64,000 nt of DNA from NCBI GenBank assembly GCA_963556145.1, contig OY744470.1, forward strand, positions 5,518,001 to 5,582,000. The letters are read 5' to 3'. The position numbers and the translations under genes were made by a program. Position 1 is the stretch's first letter. Each line of letters starts with the position of its first letter. The notes below the pieces were generated by a model. That model was not told the origin of the DNA. It ran no database searches and saw only the letters and a program-made list of their open reading frames with translations. Positions 36,616 through 47,360 of this stretch are shown here, piece after piece. The stretch comes from Hygrocybe punicea (lineage: Eukaryota; Basidiomycota; Agaricomycetes; Agaricales; Hygrophoraceae).

Positions 36616-37686
36616 GCCAAGACCCTAAAAGCACACGTGCAACCTGCCACCCCGGTCTTCACTGCCCTGGCAACGGAGGGCCTTCCTGCGATGTCTTGCG
36701 GCTACCAGGCAGTCCCAAAGAGCTTTTTGGACACGCAGAAGGCTTATACGCTGCCGGAATTGATGAGCTTGGGGCTTCGTTTGATTCGCTGGGATGGCTA
36801 GTGAGCACTTGATGTTCTTGACCTGAAATAGGAGGCTGATTCCACTGCAGTGAGTCATGGCCCATTTACGACCTGCAGAAGCGAATCATCGCATGCCTGG
36901 CGGGGCAGCCGCGCGACCTGACCTATGCAGCTTCTGTAGAGGCCGTCTATCTATTCTTCTTGCTCATAGCTGAGAATGCCCAGCTCAAGCCTTCAGTGCA
37001 TGCTCGTGGGCCATTTCCTGTCCTCAATGTGGGGATTACACATAGCCTGGGCACAACAAGGCCAGTCCGGGTGAACAGTCGTGAGCACACTTGGGTGGCT
37101 GAGTCGCTGTTAGGCAATCCACACCTCCAGCGACTAGCAAGCTCGGCCAGCGGTGAGTCCTGGGGCCATCATCTAGGGAACTGCGTTTTGACCTCATACG
37201 CCAGCTGCTTTTGCCCTGTGGGCACCCAAAATTTACCAGTACTACCGAAGCCATTTGGAACCACTTTACTCTCGGATGCCTCATCTCCACCGGAACTTCA
37301 ATGGCAGCATCTTCCCAAGCGCGGCCTTCAATTTTGGGCCCAACATCTGGACATTTAAGCACCGGGACAGCATGAACTGTCCATTTGGATGGTGTGCTAT
37401 CCAGGCTTTGGGTCACTTCGATCCCAAAGCTGGAGGCCACCTAATTCTGTGGGATCTAGGGTTGGTCATAGAATTTCCCCCTGGTGCTCTAATCCTAATC
37501 CCATCAGCCACCCTCACACACTCAAACGTCCCAGTGCAGCCTGGTGATACCCGGGCATCCTTCACCCAGTATTGTGTGGGTGGTCTTTTTCACTACGTTG
37601 ACAATGGTTTCCGAACAGAGGCCCAATTGTGTGATGAGGATCCTGCTGCCCTGGCTCAGGCACTAGAGATGAAGAAAACTCGTTGA
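36616..37686 (+). CDS. TET/JBP-family 2-oxoglutarate/Fe(II) dioxygenase
   Basis: Exons: open from 36616 to 36800 (first in-frame Met at 36691), then 36851-37152 and 37205-37686. Splicing gives WDGYESWPIYDLQ and ASAAFALWAPKIYQYY, as in KDZ-associated TET/JBP proteins. The catalytic core shows FKHRDSMN (HxD), GGHLILWDLGLVIEFPPGA, the distal His in TLTHSNVPV and the 2-oxoglutarate-binding Arg in TRASFTQY, so all metal and cosubstrate ligands are present. TET enzymes oxidise 5-methylcytosine in DNA. A TGA at 37684-37686 replaces a probable Trp and removes about 22 residues that stay open to TAG at 37741. Those residues lie outside the core, so activity may survive. The 5' exon is uncertain; the frame beginning ATG at 36522 may supply it. 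Confidence 0.85.
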
Positions 37687-38695
37687 GAAATGGGCCTTGG
37701 ACTTTTCAGCACCCTGGATGAATTGTTGACTCAGGTAGAATAGGTAAGTGAAATTGACAGGTTTTATTTCACCACTATTGACCCTGATTCCAGTGATTTC
37801 ATGCAATTAATTAAAAGTTTTCAACACAGTAGATAAGAGCAATTTTGTAAGAATTAGAAGTCGATCAAAGTTGCTTTGAATGATGGACAAATCTCTTTCT
37901 GAATGCCAACCCCTTTGGAAACTGCAAGGGGCATTTCTGCTGAACACATTCCACGAAACTGAGATGACGAGGTGAGCAGATATGAAGTGGCAAGGAGAGG
38001 GTAGTTCACCTCTTTACTGCAAAATCTGCCAAGGCGGCATCTCTACTGCGCATGTTGACTACTTTCTGAGTTTTTCCAAGTCGCATGACAATGATGTCGC
38101 CCCTCCAGCGGAAGCCAGGTGCAATTCCTACCAACACTTGATTGATGGGCAGAAGTCAATGGTTCTTGCAAAATATTTGGAAGGTATAGGCGTGGTTTGC
38201 CTCATAAATGGTGACCAGACAGTCATGGATGAATGGCTGGGTTTTTAAGTGGGCTAATGCCCCTTCGAGCAGAGGAAACCGGCGTGTGCCACTTTCATGG
38301 GTTGGGATCTTGGTGTAGATAGGACGGCGTGACGATGACGCATACAGACGTGCCTGTATTTGGAAGTAACGATCCTATGCGGTATTGTATTGACAGGCTT
38401 AACTAGCGGCATTGGAGACTTACTTTGCTGGTGGGTGACATGGGTGTGCGGAACGAAGGCATTTTAATTGACAGAGATGATGACCCACAGACCATTTATC
38501 GTGGCCCTATAAGCTTGAAATCAACAATTATTACTATGCCCACAGGAAGCTATTGTCAATTCCTTTGGCTTGAACAAATTTTCTCCTCAGTACCGCAATG
38601 ATCCGAAGAAAAATTTTCATCACAATTAACTGGCAACACAATAAGTAAGCTGTAGAAAAAGGCGATTTTTATGACAGAATCATCCTCCATTCACC
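37687..38695. other. Intergenic stretch between TET/JBP and companion gene
   Basis: One 88-codon frame (37982-38248) has Cys pairs (YCKICQGG) but no recognised family. The rest shows no gene. Confidence 0.35.
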
Positions 38696-40928
38696 ATGTT
38701 TAGCATGTTGAGATTTTCGGCTACTGCTACTACTGCTGCTGCTGCTGCTGCTGCTACTGCTACACCTGTAACTGCGCCAGCTATGGGAGCAAGCTCTGGG
38801 CCCGATGCCACCATCCAGGTGAGAACCGCTGAATCCACCAGAAATCTAACATATCTGATCCGTCTTTATACCTGCAGCCACCACCGCCAAACGACCCCAT
38901 CGAGGTAGGTGCTGGTTGTAAGCAGGACCAGTCAGGCCACCAGGCCGTGCAGACGGATCCAATCAATGGTGGATCCAGCAGTGGGACTGCAACATTAGCA
39001 GCTGGGCCACAACTTCGATACCCTAGCCCAGCAGGGAGTGAATCCAATGACAGTGGCCGACGACGTGGTCAGGTGAGATGTGTCTTTCTGGTTCACTTGC
39101 AGTCAGTGCTGAAGGTAGTGGGAAGAGTTCTGCACAGAAGGTAATGGTCGTCGAACGAGAGTGTTTACAAACCAGGAATCGGTTGGCAGAACATGAGGCC
39201 ACGATTGAGCAGTTGCGTTTCGAGGTAAGCTGTGCTCCAGCATTTGGGATGGCAACTCATGGAGGCACCCCAGCTAAAAAAACGTCAACAAGACATCCCG
39301 GCATTCGTTGACACACTTGAGGAACGATTGAGAGTAGCAGAAAGCGCAGCTCAACTGGCCGAAAAACGGGCGCAGCAGGTGGAACAGGTACTTCAGAATG
39401 CTCAGCAGGCCAGGAGCAGCCATCGCGGTGCAGAAATGCCACAGGATATTCATGATGGCGACGACGTGGTTATGAAAGAGGCTGCACAGGGTGGAGAGGA
39501 GCCCCAGGTAGAGTCCGATGATGACCATCATATGGTGAGAACCAAGAAATAAAACTAGCTTATGACTTATTTGTCGACCCAGGGTGCTCCGAATGATAAT
39601 TCAGCGCAAAATGTGCCGCCGCCAATGCGGTTTTCAAGGCCACGGGCAGGGGCAGGACCTACCCTCAAGGCCACGTTCAAGCCACAGCCACTCTTTCACC
39701 CCTCGGCTTCACCTGAGCCAAATGCGTTGCCGCAGAAACAGGTTGGCACCAGGTCGTCAAATTAATCCCTGCTGATGAACCCGCCAATAGCCGGAAACAT
39801 TAGAGCAGAAAATGGACTGGTTGTTCGCCAGTGTTCAAGAACTGAAGTTTGGATGGCCTCAGCCAGGTGCCCCTAGGCCTCAAACAACCCGAAGACTGCC
39901 AGCCCGCCGATTTAAGCCAGCACCAATGAGAAACCGCAGCCCCTTAAGAACCGGGAAACTGGTGAGTTGCTTCACACTGCAGGCGATGAAATGCCAAACC
40001 AGAACTTGCAGAAAGATGTTCGAACTGCCATGAACAAGCTGTTGGGCATTGAACACGACAAAGATGCATTGTGCATCCTTCCTCCACCACCGGACGACCT
40101 TGACTGGTATGAAGATGACCAGGGTGGACCAGGACCCTCCATATGCCCCATGACGCCTGACTGGGGCAATCTCCGTGGAGAATGGAACTACCGACTATAT
40201 GAATTGTTCATCGGTTACATTGAAGTGCCACCTCCTGATGGCTGTGGATATGCCTTGGATGAGGAGAGTTGTGTTGAAATTCATGAGATGTTCTTCGGGC
40301 GATTGTATCGCCTCAAGCAGGAGATCCAGGCTGCATCCCCCAAATCTGGAGAGAGAGAACACCAAACCAGGGAACGCCTCGCCCAGGCCAAGAAGTCTGC
40401 CTTGACGCAGCAAAGGCCGAACACAAGACGCAAACAGGTGAGCAAATCCTCGCACATGGCGTAGCATAAATGCCAATCAACGGATAGCTGTTCGACAGCA
40501 GGCTCGAAATCACACTGAGCAACAGAACGACACCCTCTGGAGAGATTGACCCAGCTTGGAATTGCATGTACGAGGTCGTTGACCAACTCGATGCCCAGGG
40601 CATGAGCTCAGACGAAAGCGATAACAACGAAGCAGGCAGAAAAGTCTATGTTGCAAGAAAGAAGGCTTGGTGTGATAAGGAAATTACAAGACTCCTGAGG
40701 TTAGTCGATCGGGATTACAACACGAAAAATTGCTACGGCAACACCAGGGCTGGGAATCCCCCCCACCATCGTGTGGTTCGAGGAGGAAAGGAGAGCAGGT
40801 GTGAGGCACCTCCTGGCCTGCCGTTGAATTTCTACGATCGGAACTGGTATGCAGAGCTGACAAACCGAGAGAAGAAAGAGCTTGGGGCCATAAAAGAGGT
40901 CGAAATGCCGGACATCATGGAGGCGTAG
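38696..40928 (+). CDS. Coiled-coil companion protein in the KDZ/TET region
   Basis: A multi-exon gene with six or more introns. It begins MFSMLRFSATATT with an Ala/Thr run coded by a GCT/ACT trinucleotide repeat (about 38720-38765). A Pro/Gly-rich part follows, then a coiled coil (about 39150-39410: ERECLQTRNRLAEHEATIEQ, EERLRVAESAAQLAEKRAQQ) and an acidic stretch. A basic Pro-rich linker comes next, then a globular C-terminal half with PNQNLQKDVRTAMNKLLGIE, LCILPPPPDDLDWYEDD and DQLDAQGMSSDES, ending LPLNFYDRNWYAELTNREKK. The GMSSDE segment recurs in hypothetical proteins of agarics found with KDZ genes. Function unknown; a DNA-associated structural partner is a guess. Confidence 0.6.
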
Positions 40929-41019
40929 GTCCATTTCTGAATAATCTGTACTAATTGATATGAATATGGAGCATTTGCATGACTAAGGCAAGGTTTACCA
41001 AAAGAGAATGAGGAGCCAG

Positions 41020-41466
41020 GAACGACGCTGAGGACTTGGTGAGCGAGAACTTAAGGCCAGCAGTTCGGGGGTAAATGCGAACGTTCCCAGGCAACCCAAA
41101 GTATGAGGGAATGAGCGGTAGGCTCAGCGTCTCTGGGAACCCATAAGACGATGAGGACTCAGTGGGCGAGGACACGTAAGGCCAGCAGTTTGAGTGATTC
41201 AATGGGGTGAATGGCGAACGTTCCCGGGCGACTTGAAGATGAGGGAATGAGGAAAAGGAATGAGGAAAAGACTTAGTGAGCAAAAGGGACAAGGGAACGA
41301 GCAGTCGGCTCAGATGGCGACGATAGCGATGGCGAGGAGATGACTTAAGTTTCTAGAGATCGTCATTTTTAAATTTGTACGATCGGAACCGGTATGCAGC
41401 TAAGAAAGAGGCCGAAATCGTGGAGGCGTGGGTCCGTTTCCAAACGATGTGTTGTATGAAAATGAT
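41020..41466. repeat. Tandem units of about 125 bp upstream of repeat B
   Basis: Units containing AAGGCCAGCAGTT, AACGTTCCC and GATGAGGGAATGAG repeat two or more times here and continue into repeat B. Some carry CGTCTCTGGGAACCCATAAG (41128-41147). The order of motifs is the same as at 34940-35210. Confidence 0.7.
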
Positions 41467-42188
41467 GCGTTTGCGTGACTGAAGCAAAGAAGGGACGTAA
41501 GGCCAGCAGTTCGAGTGATTCAACGGGGCGAATGGCGCACGTTCCCGGGCAACGCAACAGATGAGGGAGTGAGGAGCTGACTCAGCATCTCTGGGAACCC
41601 ATAAGACACTGAAGATTTGGTGAGCGAGGACGTACGGCCAGCGGTTCGAGCAAAGTGACGGGGGGCAGATGGCAAACGTTCCCGGGTCATGCGACAGACG
41701 AGGGAATGAGGGGTGGGCTCAGCGTCTCTGGGAACCCATAAGATGCTGATGAAGAACTTAGAAGGCAAGGCATTGAGACCTTTTTTGGTTGTTTGTCTTT
41801 GTTTGGGTGGGCTCGCCTTATTGGGGCTTTTTGTTTTTTTCTCCTTCTCCTCAGTGTGTTTTGGGTTCCCAGACATGCGCCCGCTGCCTCCTCCGTCGTC
41901 TATCTATCGTGTTTTGGGCTCCCAGACACGTTGTTCGCTTCCTCTTCCACCAGTGCTCCCCCTGGATTCCCCGTTACACGTCAGCGCCCCCGGATTCCTC
42001 CCTACGTGGCTTCGGCATGGTCTCATCGCCTCATTCCTGCGCGTGAGTGCTTTTTTTTCTGCCGGCCTCTCGCCGCTCGCTGAGCCACTCAGGGATCAAC
42101 CCTGGGACCGAGTGGGCCAGCGAGCTTTGAGATGCCGCAGATGCTTGGCCGAAGTCCCGCTCCTGAGCTCACGATCTTTTTCTCCAGA
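41467..42188 (+). repeat. 0.72-kb direct repeat, copy B
   Basis: The second copy of 34928-35651, about 6.54 kb downstream in the same orientation. It ends about 185 bp before the KDZ start codon, so it probably contains the promoter or 5' end of that gene. A further GTTTTGGGCTCCCTAGACAC motif lies at 42201-42220. Confidence 0.85.
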
Positions 42189-44299
42189 CTCACACCCTGA
42201 CGTGTTTTGGGCTCCCTAGACACCAATCCCACTTCCTGTACCTCAGTGCTCCTCCCGGATTCCTCGTTACGTGGCTTTGGCGTCCAAGGACGGGTCTTCT
42301 TGCTCTATTTCCCATGCCATACTCCCTCGTCTGAGTTGCCAAGAACCACCGCTTTCGCCTCATTAGCTCCGCATGCTGACCTGCTTCTGTGCCTCCTTCG
42401 GGTGTGCCACGAAGGGAGGCCTCGACCCCACGACGAATTCTCCACAAGGAGTACCAGTGGACCACCGCACCTTCAAATCCCACCAGCTCCAAGACCATGC
42501 CACGATTGCTCGTGATGCCACCCGGCGCGCCATAGATGCCCACAATGCCGACATCGCCCAATACATGGCATCCATGACCCTCGCAGACCAAGTTTCCGGG
42601 GCGTTTACTCAACCAGGCAGACAGCTTTGGTCCAAATCCAACCCAGCTTCACAAGGTTCGGCGATGACCTTGCAGAATTTATCACTTGGTTCGCCAGAAC
42701 CCTCAATCGCAGCAGACCGCCCCCATGTTCGCCCCCATGCTCCGAAAGCGCCCGGCCCCTCCAGTCCCCAACCCTCTCAACGCAGCCGAGTGGATTCACA
42801 CATCCGTCGCCTGGTCGGGATCGAGGCGTCTGTGAAGGACTTGGCTCGGAAGGTCTCCCTAGCCCTCACGGAACTACGAAACCACCCTGGGGAGCTGCCA
42901 TCGCCCCCTCCTTTGAATCCGCTGTTGTCAACCTGCACCGAGCTCCGAAATCAATTGGACGCTGTCAAAGGGAAGCAAGCTGCGGTGGTTGAAACCAAGA
43001 GGTCCATTGGCAAGCGACTGGATGAAGTCCAGCATCAGCTGGACCAAGGCAAACAGGAGTGGAAACAGAAATTGGCACAGCACCGCAGGGAGGTGAACCA
43101 CGAACTGAAAACCGACCATCACTTTGCACCCTTCCTTCAGCATGTCGACCCCATTCTTCAAGTCTCCCTTTTTTTGGTAGTTGCCTGCCAGGTGGTGCTG
43201 AACGTTGGGCGTCGCGGATGCCATTTCATGCTTTCAATGCTGCAGTATGTCATCCAGCTCACCTTGATGAGGGCTGGGCCCCGCCTGTCACCTCGAGAAC
43301 AAAAGCTTATGTCCGACTTTCCGGTCGATCCTCGCTCCGCCGTGGACCACTTTCATCTGGACGGGAAGAGCATCATTTATGCGGTCTGCCCGAATCTGAA
43401 ATGTCACCACACCTACAAGCCAACTTTCGAAGGCGACTCACCCATTGCTCAATACCCACAACGCTGCACTCACCGGGAGTTTCGTGGCGGCCCACGTTGC
43501 AAGGAACACTTGACCAAGCCCCAGGCGATTATGGGTGAGGAGATCCAGGTTCCCATCAAAACATTTGTTTCCTTCGACTTCAAGGACTGGGTAGCTGGGC
43601 TGACTTCTCGACCTGGGTTGGAGGATTGCATGGATTCTTCCTGGACGAGGAAAGCTGGCAGTGTGGATGAAATGCACGACATTTTTGACGGTGCATTCCT
43701 TCGTGAATTCCAAGGCCCTGACAAGCAGCATTTCAGCGTTGGGGGTGACGAAGGCCGCTACGTATTTAGTCTTTGTGTCGACTTCTTCAACCCGTATACC
43801 AATAAACAGGCCGGAAAGAAGGCTTCCATTGGCCTCATATCCCTGGTCTGCCTCAACCTTCCCCCTGAATTGCGTTACAAGCCAGAGAACATGTTTTTGG
43901 CTGGCATCATTCCTGGCCCCAAAGAACCTCCACTCGCTGCAATCAACCATTACCTGACCCCACTCATCGATGACTTCTTGGACTTTTGGGTGACTGGGGT
44001 CAGATTCTCGCGCACTCACCGCCATCCTGGTGGCTGACTGGTGCGCTGTGCACTGGTCGTAGTGATCTGTGACCTCCCCGCTGCAAGAAAAGTGGGGGGA
44101 TTTGCTGCTTTCTCTCGTGATCACTTCTGCTCCATCTGTCATTGCACTCGAGCCATGCATGGCTATGGAAACACGGACTACGACTCTTGGATCCAACGCT
44201 CCAACGCCGACTGCCGGGTTGTGCTGAACAGTACCGCAGTGCAGGTGATGAGAAGGCGAGACAGGCACTCTTCGACAAGTCAGGCATTCATTGGTCGGA

Positions 44300-45609
44300 A
44301 TTACTTCTAGTGTTGGGGAAGTTCGGTCTCAGACCGACCCAAACCCGGTTTAGACCGAACCGAAACCGCCGGTTTCGGTTTCGGTTTGGGAAATTTCGGC
44401 TGAGACCGAACCGTTCAGTCTCCGGTTTGGAGATTTGGCCGCGGGCCGAAACGGTTTCAAACTCAGTTTGAACCGCAAACCGACAGTCCAAAGTCGGCTA
44501 CATGGCTGACTTCGAAAGTCACCCAAAGTCACCAACCCCACCAACAACACCCCCAATATACGCCAAACGAAGACGATGGAGCACCCGAGGTCGACAAAAC
44601 GGGCGGCGGGGTACTCCCTGCCGCCCGCGTATGTTTTTTATTTTTATTTATTCGAACTTAACTAACGCATTTACAAATTACAGGTTGATGCACCACGGCC
44701 ACCACCACCACCACCACCACGACAACGACCACGACAACGGCAACCACAACGGCGACGGTTACAACCACCGTCAACGCCACGCCGGACGCGCCCACAGCAA
44801 CGCCCACGGCCCACCCCCAGCGCCACGCCAAACGCGTTCAAAACGCGCGCCAAACGTACGTGAATGGGGTGGAGTCAACAAGGTGGAAGAGCAGCAGGGG
44901 TGGTGCATCCACCCCGCTCCTTCGTGGTATGTACCTTTATTCATTTTTTCACTGATTTATTCGTCCATTATAGAACGCGGCACCGTACCACCACCACCAC
45001 GCAACACTAACACCACCGAGGAAGGCCAACGCGGGGTCAACCCGTCCATCGTCGTGTGTACAACGCGTATGACGCGTCCGGACACCCTCGCGAAGAGGCT
45101 CCTATGCCACCACCACCACGCGTCCGCCGAAAACAACCAAAGCGGCCCAGCTGTCGTCGCGTGCACAACGCGTATGACGCGTGGGGCACCACCACCACCA
45201 CCACCACCACCATCACGCGTCCACCGAAAACGGCCAACGCAGTCAACCCACATCGCATGTACAACGCGTGTGACGCGTCAGGACACCCATGGAGAAGCCC
45301 GCGTGCGGCTCAATGCCGGCACAGGGTGTGCCAGCACCCCAGCACCCCAATCTCACCTCGCAAACAGGCTGGCCACGTCAATTGACGTGCGCAGCACTGT
45401 TGCGAGGTCAGAATGGTGCAGGGGCACTGAGCACTAGCGGTCCGCGGTTCAGACCGCGTTTGGACCGAAACCGAACCGATGCAAACCGTTTGCATCGGTT
45501 TCGGTCTGGTTTGGGGACTTTCGGTGGAAAACCGGACCATTCGGTTTCCGGTTTGGGCAAAAAGGCCCCAAACCAGACCAAACCGAACTTCCCCAACACT
45601 AATTACTTC
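44300..45609. mobile_element. Non-autonomous hAT-type element, 1294 bp, with 8-bp target duplication
   Basis: The element spans 44308-45601. It starts TAGTGTTGGGGAAGTTCGGT and ends with the exact reverse complement. ATTACTTC flanks it on both sides (44300-44307 and 45602-45609); removing it restores the KDZ reading. Both subterminal regions (about 190 bp) are crowded with ACCGAAACCG/CGGTTTCGGT units, which are candidate transposase-binding sites. The interior contains one 311-codon plus-strand frame (44502-45437) of low complexity, two intron-like blocks (44629-44683 and 44937-44973), three repeats around ACAACGCGTATGACGCGT and the nested palindrome. No transposase is encoded. Confidence 0.93.
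45355..45408. repeat. Nested palindrome, copy 2
   Basis: The outer arms ACCTCGCAAACAG and CTGTTGCGAGGT are complementary apart from one extra A. The centre CACGTCAATTGACGTG (45374-45389) is a perfect 16-bp palindrome. It is the same design and core as 18343-18398, and it lies inside the hAT-type element about 190 bp from its right end. Confidence 0.8.
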
Positions 45610-47360
45610 GACTGCCTTATTTCGACATTGCCCGCTGTGTGGTAGTTGATGGCATGCACAACCTCTTCCTGGGCTTGATCAAAGAGCACTTTGAAGGGAT
45701 TCTTGGCATTCGCCTGAAAAAAGCGGAGGAACTGCCAGTGGTACCAATCGAATTTTCTTCCACTTGGCAGGAATTCTCTCCCAATGAGCAGAAGAGCGTC
45801 CAAAAGCTTCAGAAATACCTACAAGGCCCCATGACAGCTGAACTGGTGGCCGACCGCCTGAAGATTGTCCAAAAGTTCATGAGATGCCATGCGCGTGCCC
45901 TTGAATTTGCCTGTGCCGAGCTCAAGTGCCCAGCGGTGCATTTGGACCTGCATCGAAAGGCTTCAAAGATTGACTGGGTTGACGCCATCCTCACCTGGGT
46001 AGGTTGCCCTTCCTGGCTACCTGAATGGCTTGCTTATCTTCACCCCACAGCGTCAAGTTCAACCAGAAAAGCAAGAGACTGGTGCCAACACATCAACTGC
46101 CCATGGCCATGTATTGACAACGGAGGAGATGGAGGAGATCTGGTCTGATATCAGGAATATGGTGACACCAAGCTGGGTGACTTCGGTTCCCCAGAATTTG
46201 GGCTCTTCTGCTCATGGAAAGGTAAAGGCAGATCAATGGCGGGTACTGGGAATGACCTATTTGCCCGTGTCACTCGTTCGCCTTTGGACTAAAGTCCACA
46301 GTGGGAATGAGCGCTCAGAACGATGCAGCAAGATTCTTTCCGTCACCATATCCCTTCTTTCAGCCATAGTCATTGTCTCTTCTCGAGTAACCTCCCACCA
46401 CCACGCTGGCCTGTACCTGCAGCATTTGCAGTCATACCTTCACGGGATCCAGGAGTTGTTCCCTGAATACCATTTCCACCCAAATCATCATGTGGCGTTT
46501 CATTTACATGAGTACCTGTTACGCTATGGCCCTCTCCACGCATGGTGGACATTTCCTTTTGTGCGGATTATCGGTACGCTTCAGTGAATTCCTACCAGCA
46601 GCAAAATGGGTGAGCACTGCACTGTGACTGCAGTAAGTAACCTGTAGGCCCCAAATGTACTGATAAACTTGTAGGTGAATTAGAGGAGACCTTGTCCAGG
46701 TCATATACTCGATCTGCAAACCTACGCAGCATTTTATGCAAATCCCAGTGCCCACAAGCCCTGCAACATTGCCAAGTAATGTTTGAGAAGCTTTTGAACC
46801 CCCAGGTCCGCGACTCACTCATCACCGACATGCTCACTGCATCCTTGGGCTGGGACGTGACCAATGAAGAAGATGCAGCTACTTGGAATGAAAACACAGC
46901 CCGCTCTATGCCTGCAGGCCTCCGTCATGCTCTGGCTGTGTCCTTAGGCTCTGACCCGCCAAAGAAGGCACAGCTTCTCTCCCATCTGACGGTCCATGGC
47001 ATCACCTATACTGTGTCATCTAAACATGAGGGTAATTCCTGCATTCTTGTACAGACGGAGGTGGAAAGTGATCCAGTTCTGGCTCGCATTGAATACATTG
47101 TGCGACTGCCCACCCCACAAGGCATAGCTACCCACGTCGCCATCCAATGCCTTAGGCCTGCATCAGCAGTTGATGATCCGTTTGAGGTCTTTCCCGTACT
47201 CCGTGCTCGAATGTGGGGTGTGCAACTGGCTGATCTGGAAATCATCTCCATAAATCACATCCATGCCCACTTCGCCTACCTGTTATCAAACTGGGAGGAG
47301 CAGGATGTCAAGGTCATTATATCAATGTCGCGTGTAAGCAGCCATATCCTGCCTTGGTGA

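Larger units (their letters stand above)
42373..47360 (+). pseudogene. KDZ transposase, interrupted and inactivated
   Basis: Starts MLTCFCASFGCATKGG, a CxC...C zinc-binding-like N-terminus usual for KDZ proteins. Core landmarks are KTFVSFDFKDWVAGLTSRPG, CVDFFNPYTNKQAGKKASIG, LNLPPELRYKPENMFLAGII, VVICDLPAARKVGGF, RCVVVDGMHNLFLGLIK and FHPNHHVAFHLHEYLLRYGP. The C-terminal domain reads EYIVRLPTPQGIATHVAIQC. Breaks: TGA at 44035-44037; a 1-bp frameshift near 44215; a 1294-bp insertion (44308-45601) splitting SEL from LRLPYFD; and TGA at 46585-46587. The Glu usual in WWTFPFExxIG is Val. Introns are visible at about 46000-46050 and 46612-46674. It cannot make a full protein but could be mobilised in trans. 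Confidence 0.9.

Noticed and set aside
34928..42188. Direct repeats A and B as LTRs of one retrotransposon
   Set aside because: No TG...CA ends, no target duplication and no gag-pol between them; copy B leads into a KDZ transposase.
42207..42515. 102-codon frame overlapping the KDZ start
   Set aside because: A different frame from the transposase; the KDZ frame from 42373 has family motifs.
45603..45803. Minus-strand short frame after the hAT insertion
   Set aside because: It is the antisense of the KDZ motif VVDGMHNLFLGLIK and has no features of its own.
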